Assembly (NCBI RefSeq): GCF_002813915.1
Contig: NZ_CP019335.1
Location: forward strand, 2,711,777-2,775,776
Direction: 5' to 3'
Origin: Tenacibaculum sp. SZ-18
Lineage (GTDB): Bacteria; Bacteroidota; Bacteroidia; Flavobacteriales; Flavobacteriaceae
Length of the DNA: 64,000 bases
The position numbers were made by a program, and so were the translations under genes. This document shows positions 1 to 8,868 of the stretch, in pieces. Numbering within the stretch: the stretch's first letter is position 1; each line of letters begins with the position of its first letter. A model generated the notes under the pieces. It searched no databases, had not been told where the DNA came from, and worked only from the letters and a program-made list of their open reading frames with translations.

Positions 1-1
1 A

Positions 2-595
2 GAGAATAAAGAAATCAAAAAATTGAATATCGACTATATGAATAGAGGTTATTTTTATGCTTCTTCTCCATATAAAAAAGAACTTGCTGGTTATGGCGGT
101 TGGGGTGGTTCAAATAATAATTTTCAAAAAAACAATGATGTAACTAAACTTGAAAATGAAAAATTCGAGGTGTATGTTGATTCTGAAATAAAAGATATTT
201 ACAAGAAAGAATATAATGGCATTAAATTATTTGTTCGTAATAATTCTAAAGACACAATTTTCTTTGATGCTCAGGATAGCAGACTGGATTTAAAAATTCA
301 AGCAAAAGATAAAAAAGGGAAATGGAGAGATATTGAATATTCACCAAACAGTTGGTGCGGAAATAGCTACCATTCTTTGTTCTTACCTTATAATCATTTT
401 TGGGAATTTACCATCCCTGTTTATGAAGGTGAATTTCAAACTGAACTAAGAGCAAAGTTATCTTATAAAAAGACTCTTGAGGGTAAAGAAAAATCAATTT
501 ACAGTAATAATTTTAAAGGTAGTGTAAATCCAGCTCAATTCTGGAGGAAACAAACCTATTATTCAAAAGGACTAATGGATCCATACAATGATTAA
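2..595 (+). CDS. Hypothetical protein, 5' end outside window
   Basis: The frame is open to the left edge with no stop, so the true start probably lies upstream; a TTG at 23 or ATG at 38 could also start it. About 197 residues are visible. It is soluble, rich in Asn, Lys and aromatic residues, with a Gly-rich patch (GYGGWGG) near residue 35 and a beta-rich middle. I do not recognise the family. Its stop overlaps the start of the next gene by 8 bases, suggesting translational coupling with the TPM-domain lipoprotein. It lies outside the cassette array. Confidence 0.6.
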   Translation, partial: ENKEIKKLNIDYMNRGYFYASSPYKKELAGYGGWGGSNNNFQKNNDVTKLENEKFEVYVDSEIKDIYKKEYNGIKLFVRNNSKDTIFFDAQDSRLDLKIQAKDKKGKWRDIEYSPNSWCGNSYHSLFLPYNHFWEFTIPVYEGEFQTELRAKLSYKKTLEGKEKSIYSNNFKGSVNPAQFWRKQTYYSKGLMDPYND

Positions 596-1115
596 AATGA
601 AACTAATACTTAAACTGTTACTTGTTTTAACGCTAACAATAACCAGTAGTTGCAACGCACAAAAGAATAAGCTTAGCGAAACAACTCAATCATATTTTAA
701 TAAATTGCCTGTATTACAAGATAGGGTAACTGATTTTGAGAATATTTTTACTTCAAATCAAAAAGAAAACTTGACTAAAATTATCAAAGATTTCAAAGCA
801 AAGACTACAAATCAAATAGCAATTGTTTCTGTTAAATCAATTGGTGAATATGAAAACTTTGACAGGTTTTCTCAGGATTTGAGCGACTTTAATGGAGTTG
901 GGCAAAAGGGTTTAGATAATGGTCTTACCATTGTTTTCAGTAAAAACCTAAGAAAAATTCGAATATCTACAGGAACTGGAACTGAGAAAATACTTACAGA
1001 TAACATGTGTCAAAAAATCTTAAATGAATTAATTTTGCCAGAATTTAGAGAAGGAAAATACTATCAAGGAATCGAAAGTGGATTAAATTCCCTCATTAAA
1101 AATTGGACAAAATGA
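588..1115 (+). CDS. TPM-domain lipoprotein (YgcG/TPM_phosphatase family)
   Basis: 175 residues. An N-terminal hydrophobic stretch ends in SSC, a lipobox, so a lipoprotein of the cell envelope is likely. Residues about 40-170 match the TPM fold: a VTDFENIFTSNQ opening, IAIVSV strand, GLDNGLTIVFS, a RISTGTGTE segment and a LPEFREGKYYQGI ending. The family includes thylakoid TLP18.3 and bacterial YgcG proteins; the biochemical role of bacterial members is poorly defined. It sits between two overlapping genes (8 bp upstream, 13 bp downstream), so the three are probably one operon. Confidence 0.75.
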   Translation: MIKMKLILKLLLVLTLTITSSCNAQKNKLSETTQSYFNKLPVLQDRVTDFENIFTSNQKENLTKIIKDFKAKTTNQIAIVSVKSIGEYENFDRFSQDLSDFNGVGQKGLDNGLTIVFSKNLRKIRISTGTGTEKILTDNMCQKILNELILPEFREGKYYQGIESGLNSLIKNWTK

Positions 1116-1537
1116 TTTTATTTCAAAACATATTTGATGATGCTTTTCGATTTTTAACAAGCGATATTTCAAGCTTAAAATTTTTAGCGCTTGTAATTCC
1201 AGCTATGTTTACCGTTGCTTTTATTTTCCTTAATCCACTACTAGAAAAACAAAAGTTTAAAAATCAATTATTAAATAAAAGCATTACCGTTATCGTGAAT
1301 TTCAAAGAAGAACATAATTCTAACGAAAGTGAATATCTTACAGAAGGAATAATTGACAAAATCACCAATGACACTATTGAAATAAAAAGAAAAACTAAAA
1401 CATTATTTCGAGTCCCACTAAATACTGATAACATCTCAATAGGTTCAGAATCAAACTACAACTCAGACTTTACTATATTCTTTACATTGAATAACAAAAA
1501 GGAATTAGATAAAAATAAAGGTATATTAGTAACCTAA
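1103..1537 (+). CDS. Membrane-anchored hypothetical protein
   Basis: 144 residues with one clear hydrophobic helix at about residues 25-45 (FLALVIPAMFTVAFIFL) followed by a charged C-terminal domain of mostly beta character. No family recognised. The start overlaps the end of the TPM gene by 13 bases, so it is probably translated with it. Confidence 0.6.
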   Translation: MDKMILFQNIFDDAFRFLTSDISSLKFLALVIPAMFTVAFIFLNPLLEKQKFKNQLLNKSITVIVNFKEEHNSNESEYLTEGIIDKITNDTIEIKRKTKTLFRVPLNTDNISIGSESNYNSDFTIFFTLNNKKELDKNKGILVT

Positions 1538-1551
1538 TTAATCTTCTAATT

Positions 1552-1634
1552 ATGAAACTACTAAAAAAAGTATTCATAAAATCTTAGCAGCCATTCTTGT
1601 ATTACTAATTTTAAGCTTAATCATTATACTATAG
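1552..1634 (+). pseudogene. Truncated N-terminal gene remnant
   Basis: An ATG opens a typical membrane-anchor start (MKLLKKVFIK). One frame change then continues into a hydrophobic helix (ILAAILVLLILSLIII) and stops at 1634. This looks like the first 28 codons of a secreted or anchored protein, frameshifted and cut off. Nothing recognisable follows before 1714. Confidence 0.4.
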
Positions 1635-1713
1635 GTGGATTCTAACAATACAAGTTATTAGTAAAAAATCATTATTATTAACAGAAGCAGGAAAAACTTC
1701 TCTAATTAAAAAG

Positions 1714-2659
1714 ATGAAAACAGAAATTGAAAAACGACACTTAAAAATTGCGGTAAACTTTTCCATTCCTAAACAACAAAGAAAATCAAGACAATTGGAA
1801 TTAGGATTAAAAGGAGCGGGTTATGTTCTTTTGAACCTAAAAAACCAACAACCAACCAACAATAGCAACAACTGTGGTTGCTCCTGTTGTTATAAAAGAA
1901 GAAGAAACTACTGTTGAAAATATTTCATCTACTCCAGTTATAGACATAACAAAGAATGAAGAGTTAAGTGAATACGAAAAGAAGATGCAAAAACTTGGTT
2001 ATGTAAAAGCTACTTCGGCTCCAAAACAAGCATCTGGAATTTATAGATTACCAGGAGAAATTGGAAAATTTCTACAGAATATCCAACCGTATAAAGAACT
2101 GATCATTATCAAAGGAAATAAACACTCCAGTAAAAGTCAATTAGCTATGCAAATAGCTAATGGCTTTGGAGAACTGAACAAGAAAGTTGTTTATATCGAT
2201 TATGAACAAGGAGGAATGGAATGTAAGGACACTATTGATTCTCTAAATAGAAATACAACTCCCCAAGGAAAAAGAAATATTCTGGTTAAAGGTTATGTTG
2301 AAAAACCAATGCAAGAGCTAAAGGCGATTAGTCAAATTAACGATGTTATTGTTGCCGATTCCGTTACCGATTTAAAGATTACAGCAGATCAATTAAATGA
2401 GTTAAGGAATCAATTTCCAGAAGTGATTTGGGTTTTCATTTCTCAGGTAAAAGAGAATGGCAGAATGTATGGAGGAAATAAAATGTCTCATAATCCAACT
2501 AAAATCATTTATTGTCATAGTAATAAAAACTACGAAAAACGTTTTGCAGAATTAGAAAAAAATAGAGGTAATAGTTTGGAGGTTACCTACAACATCTTTG
2601 AAAAGAAAACAACTTTACCTGAAGAAGAAAGTAGAGATAATATAATTATCGATTTGTAA
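1714..2659 (+). pseudogene. RecA/RadA-like P-loop ATPase, interrupted by a frameshift
   Basis: Two overlapping frames (1714-1917 and a GTG-initiated 1874-2659) make one protein of about 310 residues if one base is added or lost near the A-run at 1840. The second part has a Walker A-like KGNKHSSKSQLA, a KKVVYIDYEQGG strand and a Walker B-like DVIVADSV. This is the RecA/DnaB-type core seen on Bacteroidota plasmids and mobile elements. Only the N-terminal 55 residues are out of frame, so the GTG form may still be made. It is followed by a terminator and then the cassette array, so it marks the left flank. Confidence 0.55.
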
Positions 2660-2685
2660 ACTTTATCTTTGTTTTATCCATTATA

Positions 2686-2720
2686 ACACCCTATTGAGAA
2701 TTTCTGTGGGGTGTTTTTTG
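2686..2720 (+). terminator. Rho-independent terminator after the ATPase gene
   Basis: ACACCC and GGGTGT form a stem separated by a 17-base loop, followed by a T-rich run. It lies 27 bases after the ATPase stop codon and closes the left-flank transcript before the cassette array. Confidence 0.75.
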
Positions 2721-2751
2721 TGTTTAAAAAAACTATTTGGAGTTAATTAAA

Positions 2752-2866
2752 TTTTCAATACTTTTGAAAAAACACCCTGATAAATAAAAACACTAAAAAA
2801 ACACAATAGTTCCTGTTATCCGGAATATTTAATCGATAAATAGGAATTTTTATACAGATATAACGA
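2752..2866 (+). repeat. Array-junction element, copy 1
   Basis: About 115 bp immediately left of the first cassette. It is shared almost base for base with 35762-35877 and in diverged form with 31831-31946. It contains the imperfect stem TTCCTGTTATC / GATAAATAGGAA followed by T5, and ends ATATAACGAG directly before the TTG of a cassette. It could be an attI-like site, an unusual attC, or a terminator carried next to one. Confidence 0.6.
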
Positions 2867-2895
2867 GTTGTAACCAATTAAACGCTACCTCAAAA

Positions 2896-3303
2896 ATGAC
2901 AAAGTCTATTCAAATAGTATTGATTATTTTAATAATTAGTTGTGGTTCAGTAAAAAAAGGAATAAAGAACAATATTGATGAAACAATAATCGGAACTTGG
3001 ATTATTGAACAAAGCACTTTCAATGAAATAGGTTCGCCAGTACCTAAAAATACAACCTTGAAATTCACCGATGACAATAGAATGATGATAACCCTTCCAA
3101 AATTTGGAGAAAACTATGAAGACGTAAGCGGAATTGGAACTTGGAAAATAAATGACAGAATGATAACAATAGAATATGACAATGTTAAATTATGGGGAGA
3201 AAAACAAAGTTGGCAAATTTTAAAACTGACCAAAGACAAACTTGAATGGGAAATGAAAATGAATGACGGAATTCAAAAGGAAAAATATAATCGAAAAAAA
3301 TAA
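2896..3303 (+). CDS. Lipocalin-like lipoprotein (cassette C1)
   Basis: 135 residues. A short hydrophobic leader ends ISCGS, a lipobox. The mature part opens with IIGTWIIEQ and has beta-strands ending in GIGTWKI and WQILKLTKDKLEWEM. This is the pattern of the small 'lipocalin-like' lipoproteins common in Bacteroidota. The ATG lies 29 bases after the cassette start (G at 2867). It is the first cassette of the array; ligand and role are unknown. Confidence 0.65.
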   Translation: MTKSIQIVLIILIISCGSVKKGIKNNIDETIIGTWIIEQSTFNEIGSPVPKNTTLKFTDDNRMMITLPKFGENYEDVSGIGTWKINDRMITIEYDNVKLWGEKQSWQILKLTKDKLEWEMKMNDGIQKEKYNRKK

Positions 3304-3305
3304 CT

Positions 3306-3501
3306 GGTTACAACAATGGCTATAATTAATACGGGTTTTGGTGCTTAATCTAAATTTAGTGTATTTTTATAAAGTCCACCAAATCTTTTGATTTGGCTTT
3401 AAAAATGAAAAGATAAAACAAAATAAAAAGTTTTGGCTAAATGCAAGTCCGAAAGTTCAGTTCTCTGAATTCCCGTACTAACCATAGCCGAGACGTTGTG
3501 C
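3306..3501 (+). other. attC site of cassette C1
   Basis: R'' GGTTACAAC is complementary to the cassette start GTTGTAACC at 2867. The arms are GGCTATAATTA and ACCATAGCC. About 196 bp, ending at the GTTGTGC of the next cassette. Confidence 0.8.
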
Positions 3502-3520
3502 GTAAGTAAAACTCAACCGA

Positions 3521-4153
3521 ATGGATAAACAAAAGTTGAATACGGATGTAACTGAAGATAACTTAAATCATACATTTAAGAATATCCTTCTGTTGGAGAA
3601 ATTATTTATTTTAGAAATAAAAAAAATATATGAAATTGAAGAAGGTATTTCTAAAATAAACCACTACATAATGTCTGTAACAAACAGAGCAATTTCTTTG
3701 AATAGAGGTTTTGTAACACTCGCAGAAAGTAATAATTATCAAACTGCTATTTCCTTAATGAGACTTCAAATAGATAATTGTTTAAGATTATACGCTTTGA
3801 GTCTTTATAGAGATTCTGGAGAATTTTACGAAAAAGTATTAAACGGGGAACATATTAGAAATCTAAAAGATAGGGATGGTAATAAAATGACTGACAATTA
3901 TCTTGTCACAAAAATTGATGCGATTTTCCCACAGTTTAAATCATTATATAAAAAACTAAGTGGACATATTCATTTTTCTTCTGAGCATTTTACTTTCAAC
4001 AATAAACTTGAAAATGACACTTACGAAATATCTGTGGGAAATATTGAAAATTTGAAAATTGCTGAGAAAGTAGATTATACGTTTAATATGTTTTTACTTG
4101 GAAAAGACCTATTATCAATAATCGCTGAGTATAGAAAGGAAATTACAAACTGA
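3521..4153 (+). CDS. Hypothetical all-helical protein, DUF5677-like (cassette C2)
   Basis: 210 residues with no signal peptide or membrane segment; predicted mostly helical. The pattern of a long N-terminal helix, a MRLQIDNCLRLYAL segment and a late SGHIHFSSEH motif resembles DUF5677-type proteins, some of which are HEPN-like. I rate this as a weak match. It is the single gene of a cassette running 3495-4289. Confidence 0.45.
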   Translation: MDKQKLNTDVTEDNLNHTFKNILLLEKLFILEIKKIYEIEEGISKINHYIMSVTNRAISLNRGFVTLAESNNYQTAISLMRLQIDNCLRLYALSLYRDSGEFYEKVLNGEHIRNLKDRDGNKMTDNYLVTKIDAIFPQFKSLYKKLSGHIHFSSEHFTFNNKLENDTYEISVGNIENLKIAEKVDYTFNMFLLGKDLLSIIAEYRKEITN

Positions 4154-4163
4154 AAAAACCTAC

Positions 4164-4296
4164 GCACAACAATGTATAACCACAATTACGGCGGTTTCGA
4201 CTATGTCCGAATCCACTCGGAATTGCAAAAGCCAGTGCTTAACCGAAAAACAGTAACTTTAAACCCGTAACTGACGGTTATACGAGACCGTTGTAA
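4164..4296 (+). other. attC site of cassette C2
   Basis: R'' GCACAAC pairs with the cassette start GTTGTGC at 3495. Long 'type 1' palindrome with arms TATAACC and GGTTATA and an inner TCCGAATCCACTCGG element. About 133 bp. Confidence 0.85.
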
Positions 4297-4313
4297 ACAA
4301 TGCCGAAAACTGA

Positions 4314-5009
4314 GTGAAATACTACATTGGAGCATATTATCTGATTAAATTAAAACCTGTCGAATATGGAACGATTAAAGGTTCAGAAATCTATACTTGT
4401 AGTCGTTGTATAAACGACTCTTTTTTTGACTCTTGGTCAATTTCTTGGGCAACGACTGAAAAGAAAGAATTAGAAGAAACTAAACAAACTTTTAATCTGA
4501 CTGACAAAAATATTGAGGAAATACAATTTTGGGCAGACAAAAAATTGGACGAAGAAAAGCTTGGTTGGATAAATACTTTTTCGGACTTAAAAACATTAAC
4601 CGAATACAAAGAAAAGTTTTTTCCTAATGATTCTGACTTTGAAATATTAAGTATCAGTTTTCCTGAATCTGATTTGAGCGAGGCTTTGGAAATGACGAAA
4701 CCGACTGAATCGAATAGCGGAGAAATTGGAATTTATAATAAACTTAAAAACAAAGAACTCGATTTAGAAAAAAACGAATTTTTAGGTTACGACATAATTG
4801 GAATTGAAATAAGTGGAGACTTCCATTCTTTTCATTGTAACGATTTAGTAAATGAATTAAAAGATAAGTTTGGACTAAAAATAAACGAATTTGGACTTAT
4901 AGAAAATTTTAGGAACTGGAACGAATTAATGGAATTTATGAATGACCAAGAAAACGGATTTGAACCTGTGCCTTGGTTTTATGTTAAAGTAAATAGAATA
5001 ACTAAATGA
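4314..5009 (+). CDS. Hypothetical protein (cassette C3)
   Basis: 231 residues starting at GTG, 24 bases after the cassette start. It is soluble and acidic, with a CSRC pair near residue 31 and a conserved-looking C-terminal domain (FLGYDIIGIEISGDFHSFHC, then GFEPVPWFYVKV). No family recognised. The attC follows 11 bases after the stop. Confidence 0.5.
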   Translation: MKYYIGAYYLIKLKPVEYGTIKGSEIYTCSRCINDSFFDSWSISWATTEKKELEETKQTFNLTDKNIEEIQFWADKKLDEEKLGWINTFSDLKTLTEYKEKFFPNDSDFEILSISFPESDLSEALEMTKPTESNSGEIGIYNKLKNKELDLEKNEFLGYDIIGIEISGDFHSFHCNDLVNELKDKFGLKINEFGLIENFRNWNELMEFMNDQENGFEPVPWFYVKVNRITK

Positions 5010-5020
5010 AAAAAGCACTG

Positions 5021-5155
5021 TTTACAACAATGTATAACCGCAATTACGGCGGATTTTACTGCGTCCGAATCCATTCGGAATTGCTAAGACTAGTGTTTAA
5101 TTCGAAAATAATCGCTAATTTAACCGCAACTGACGGTTATACGAGACCGTTAGCA
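5021..5155 (+). other. attC site of cassette C3
   Basis: R'' TTTACAAC pairs with GTTGTAAA at 4290. Type 1 palindrome (TATAACC / GGTTATA), about 135 bp. Confidence 0.85.
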
Positions 5156-5171
5156 CAAATAAAATTCAAGA

Positions 5172-5621
5172 ATGGGAATATTTGACATCTTCAAGAAAAA
5201 ACCAAAGTTCGTTGATGAGCTATTTGGAGAGTTAGGATATACAAAATTTAAAGATTCTTCAAAAAATTTTTATGATGGTCAAGTGAATTTTCAGGGAAAC
5301 CTAATAGGAATTAACATTGATGCAGACGAAAACGGACCAACTAATGAACAAAAGGAATTCTTTAAAAAATTGAATACCGATTATAATAAAATCAAAGAAA
5401 ACATAATCTTACCTTTTTTAAAAGATGAACTAGAAGATAACATTGAGGATGCGGGTCTGAATAACTTTGACAACGAATTTGAATTTGATGGAATTTCAAT
5501 CGGACGGATTGAAAATGAAAAAACTAAATGGTCAATAACTTATGATTCAAAACCAATGAGACACTATGTTTCGATTGACTTTGAGGGAATGAAACCAAAG
5601 TATATGACAATTGACGGATAA
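5172..5621 (+). CDS. Hypothetical protein (cassette C4)
   Basis: 149 residues, cytoplasmic and acidic, beginning MGIFDIFKKKPKF, an N-terminus common to several small uncharacterised Bacteroidota proteins. The middle (GINIDADENGPTNEQ) and the C-terminal strand pair (KWSITYDSK, HYVSIDFEG) suggest an alpha/beta domain. No function assigned. Confidence 0.5.
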   Translation: MGIFDIFKKKPKFVDELFGELGYTKFKDSSKNFYDGQVNFQGNLIGINIDADENGPTNEQKEFFKKLNTDYNKIKENIILPFLKDELEDNIEDAGLNNFDNEFEFDGISIGRIENEKTKWSITYDSKPMRHYVSIDFEGMKPKYMTIDG

Positions 5622-5630
5622 AAATAACTT

Positions 5631-5828
5631 GTGCTAACACGGTGTATAAAACATAGCTAATAATTGCTTAACCAAAAGGTTTATGTATATTTATAAAGTT
5701 CGCTAAATTTTTAAATTTGGCTTTTTAAAGGAGTAAAATCAAAAATAAAATATAAAAATTAGGCTCTGTGTTAATCCGAAAAGTTAGTGTCTTTTTACAC
5801 GCTACGTTTCATACACAAACCGTTAACT
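5631..5828 (+). other. attC site of cassette C4
   Basis: R'' GTGCTAAC pairs with GTTAGCAC at 5149. Arms GTGTATAAAA and TTTCATACAC; about 198 bp. It ends at the first N cassette. Confidence 0.75.
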
Positions 5829-6423
5829 ATCATTGTCGAGAATTATGTGAAGTTCTCTTTTTAATAAATCAAAGTAAGTTGCAAAATTTTGCTTTTCAAC
5901 AATAATTCCAGCTTCGTCCTTTTTTTAGAGAACTAAACGTTTTATGGCTTGGATCATTTGCCAATCTCCTAATTTCTTGATTGTCGGTTCTTGTTTTGTG
6001 TTTGAAAAGTCTCTGGCTCGTTCCGATAACTTAGCTTACTTTTTATTTTTGAGTAGAACCTCATCGTATTTTTAGCCAATTCTCGCTGAACGTTCTGATC
6101 CGTTCTTTTTCTAAAAAAAGGCTTTATACAAATCTTAAAATACGCAAACTAAATGCAAGTAAGGCTTGTGACTATTTATCTTTTATTGACTGACAATTGT
6201 TCTTGTTTGTAAAACTTTAGATTTGCATTCTGTCTCGTTTGCTTTCAGTGTAAAATTTTCTAAACGCTTTTAATTTTGGCTAGTGTTCTCCAACATTAGT
6301 TAACAGCGTGTATAAAAAATTGCTTCTTTCTCTATAAATCAAAAATTATATTTACTTTTAAATCATGAAAAACGAATGAAAAATTGCTACTAAAAATCAT
6401 CGCAACTTTTCATACACAATTAC
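5822..6423 (+). mobile_element. ORF-less repeat cassette N1
   Basis: 602 bp, starting GTTAACTATCATTG. R'' TAGTTAAC at 6297 is complementary to the start. Shared features are GAGAA/TTCTC and GAACG/CGTTC hairpins each followed by T-runs, and a minus-strand frame broken by TAA codons. First of three in tandem. No gene is supported on either strand. Confidence 0.85.
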
Positions 6424-7025
6424 GTTAACTATCATTGTCGAGAATTATGTGAAGTTCTCCTTTTGATAAATCAAAGTCAGTTTCAAAATTGTACTTTTCA
6501 ACAATAATTCCAGCTTCGTCCTTTTTTTAGAGAACTAAACGTTTTATGGTTTGGATCATTTGCCAATCTCATTATTTCTTGATTGTTGGTTCTTGTTTTG
6601 TGTTTGAAAAGTCTCTGGCTCGTTCCGATAACTTAGCTTACTTTTTACTTTTGAGTAGAACCTTATCGTCTTTTTAGCCAATTCTCGCTGAACGTTCTGA
6701 TCCGTTCTTTTTCTAAAAAAAGGCTTTTTACAAATCTTAAAATACGCAAACTAAATGCAAGTAAGGCTTGTAACTATTTATCTTTTATTGGCTGACAATT
6801 GTGCTTGTTTGTAAACCTTTAGAGTTGCATTCTGTCTCGTTTGCTTTCAGTATAAAATTTTCAAAACGCTTTGAATTTTGGCTAGTGTTCTCCAACATTA
6901 GTTAACAGCGTGTATAAAAAATTGCTGCATTCTCTATAAATCAAAAATTATATTTACTTTTAAATCATGAAAAACGAATGAAAAATTGCTGCTAAAAATC
7001 ATCGCAACTTTTCATACACAATTAC
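6424..7025 (+). mobile_element. ORF-less repeat cassette N2
   Basis: 602 bp, R'' at 6899-6906, own attC to about 7031. By eye it is identical to N12 (40217-40818). It carries the CTCATTATTTC variant, which puts TAA and TGA into the minus-strand frame that is open in N1. Confidence 0.85.
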
Positions 7026-7626
7026 GTTAACTATCATTGTCGAGAATTATGTGAAGTTCTCCTTTTGATAAATCAAAGTCAGTTTCAAAATTGTACTTTT
7101 CAACAATAATTTCAGCTTCTTCCTTTTTTTAGAGAACTAAACGTTTGATGGTTTGGCTCATTTGCCAATCTCCTAATTTCTTGATTGTCGGTTCTTGTTT
7201 TGTGTTTGAAAAATCTCTGGCTCGTTCCAATAACTTAGCTTACTTTTTACTTTTAAGTAGAACCTCATCGTATTTTTAGCCAATTCTCGCTGAACGTTCT
7301 GATCCGTTCTTTTTCTAAAAAAAGGCTATTTACAACAATCAAATTACGCAAACTAAATGCAAGTAAGGCTTTTGACTATTTATCTTTTATTGACTGACAA
7401 TTGTTCTTGTTTATAAACATCTAGATTTGCATTCTGTCTCGTTTGCTTTCAGTGTAAAATTTTCTAAACGCTTTGAATTTTGGCTAGTGTTCTCCAACAT
7501 TAGTTAACAGCGTGTATAAAAAATTGCTTCTTTCTCTATAAATCAAAAATTATATTTACTTTTAAATCATGTAAACGAATGAAAAATTGCTACTAAAAAT
7601 CATCGCAACTTTTCATACACAATTAC
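7026..7626 (+). mobile_element. ORF-less repeat cassette N3
   Basis: 601 bp, R'' at 7501-7508. By eye it is identical to N14 (44447-45047), sharing the rare TTTCAGCTTCTTCC and CATCTAGATTTGC variants. Third of the tandem triplet. Confidence 0.85.
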
Positions 7627-7644
7627 GTTATGTCTAATTAAGAA

Positions 7645-8160
7645 ATGAATAAAAAACAAACAGAACCTGAAATAAAAGAGCTAGGAAAGTTTTTCAGCAC
7701 TATTCAAGGAGAAAGTGATAGAGGAACAGTTCTATTAGTTGCTTCAATTCTTGACGAATGGCTTTTTGAAATTTTAAAATCATATTTGATTCAAGATAAA
7801 GTTTCAGAGGACTTATTGAGTGGATTTGCTGCTCCTCTAGGTACATTTTCTTCAAGAATAAAAGCTTGTTACTCTCTTTCCTTAATTGAAAAAGAAGAAT
7901 TTGATTTAATTGAAGTTATTAGAAAAATAAGAAATGAATTCGGTCATAATTGGCAAGATATATCATTCAAATCACCCAAAATTAAAGGACAACTTGATAA
8001 ACTTTCTTGGTATGGGCCAGAAGACATTGATGAAAGTTCGCGCACTGACAGATCAAAATTTGACTTTGCTGCTACTAATATATTAGTTAATCTTATTTGG
8101 AGAAAAAGGTTAGTTGCTAAAGAGAGAATTCAAATGAGAATTTGGCCAAATAAAAGTTGA
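7645..8160 (+). CDS. MtlR/mannitol-repressor-like helical protein (C5, gene 1)
   Basis: 171 residues with no signal. Residues about 15-105 fit the MtlR-like fold: LLVASILDEWLFEIL, then a GFAAPLGTFSSRIKACYSLSLI block, then DLIEVIRKIRNEFGHNW. RNxFxH is the signature shared by MtlR-like and related HEPN-like families. The Enterobacteria member represses mannitol genes, but in a cassette the role is unknown. It is the first gene of a two-gene cassette, 35 bases before the next gene. Confidence 0.6.
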   Translation: MNKKQTEPEIKELGKFFSTIQGESDRGTVLLVASILDEWLFEILKSYLIQDKVSEDLLSGFAAPLGTFSSRIKACYSLSLIEKEEFDLIEVIRKIRNEFGHNWQDISFKSPKIKGQLDKLSWYGPEDIDESSRTDRSKFDFAATNILVNLIWRKRLVAKERIQMRIWPNKS

Positions 8161-8195
8161 AAAACTGGGTGTAAAAATATACCCAATTAGAAAAA

Positions 8196-8777
8196 ATGAA
8201 TAGAGCCAAAACTAAAGAAGCTGAAAACTTAACAACTTTTCAATTTAATCAGAGGATAAAAAAATCTCTTGCTCTTAAATTTGGATTTGACGGACTTTAC
8301 AGCGGAGGTCATACTATCCGAAATGAAAAAGGATGGAGAGATAACGAAATAGGAATAGATTACATTTGGATTACTAAAATTAATAGGTCTTTTGTTGGAT
8401 TCGGAGGTTTGATAACTATAAAATTTGATAAAAGTGAATTCCGAGAGATTAAAAATCCTGAAAAACTAATCCAAGGAATTTTTCTTTATGATTCAAAAGG
8501 AAATATAAAAGATATATATTTTGAGGAGCAGATTGACGAGATTAATGATCCTATAAAGAACATTAATAATCTTGAACTATTTACCGTAAATGAGGGAATT
8601 ACTCTTGACGGAGTATACTATGAATACAATGTGATAACTCGAAATATCGAAACCTATTTTTCTGTCAACAACCCAAATAATGGACAATGGAAAATTTGGG
8701 AGAAGGAAATCTGGAATTTGGGAAATAGACTTGCTCAAAAATCGGAGAACGAGGAAATGAAACAACTATTTGAATAA
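8196..8777 (+). CDS. Hypothetical protein (C5, gene 2)
   Basis: 193 residues, soluble, no recognised family. It begins MNRAKTKEAENL and has a beta-rich middle with IGIDYIWITKINRSFVGFGG, and YYEYNVITRNIETYF near residue 145. It shares the cassette with the MtlR-like gene. No attC lies between them, so the pair has moved as one unit and may act together. Confidence 0.5.
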   Translation: MNRAKTKEAENLTTFQFNQRIKKSLALKFGFDGLYSGGHTIRNEKGWRDNEIGIDYIWITKINRSFVGFGGLITIKFDKSEFREIKNPEKLIQGIFLYDSKGNIKDIYFEEQIDEINDPIKNINNLELFTVNEGITLDGVYYEYNVITRNIETYFSVNNPNNGQWKIWEKEIWNLGNRLAQKSENEEMKQLFE

Positions 8778-8786
8778 AATAAAAAA

Positions 8787-8855
8787 GACATAACAATTTG
8801 TATAGTTCATTTGCTCCCTTCGGTAAGCAAACGCACCATACAAGAGACGTTGTGC
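8787..8855 (+). other. attC site of cassette C5
   Basis: Compact 69-bp site. R'' GACATAAC pairs with GTTATGTC at 7627; inner arms TTTGTATAG and CCATACAAG, then TTTGCT and AGCAAA. Confidence 0.8.
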
Positions 8856-8868
8856 AACATTAGAAAAA

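Noticed and set aside
1..2866. Integron integrase in the left flank
   Set aside because: None of the frames shows tyrosine-recombinase motifs; the only DNA-related gene is a RecA-like ATPase.
5944..6075. 43-codon plus-strand frame (ATGGTTTGGATCATTTGCC onward) in N cassettes
   Set aside because: Broken by stops in N6, N10 and N13 and by loss of the ATG in N17; no ribosome binding site; protein-unlike composition.
6168..6296. Minus-strand 37-codon frame next to the N attC (MLENTSQNSKRLENF in some copies)
   Set aside because: Stopped after eight codons in copies with AACGCTTTTAATTTTGG (N1, N4, N9) and shifted in N18.
5822..7626. Tandem N1-N2-N3 as a CRISPR-like or satellite array
   Set aside because: The repeats are 600 bp with no spacers, and single copies with the same ends occur throughout the array; they are cassettes.
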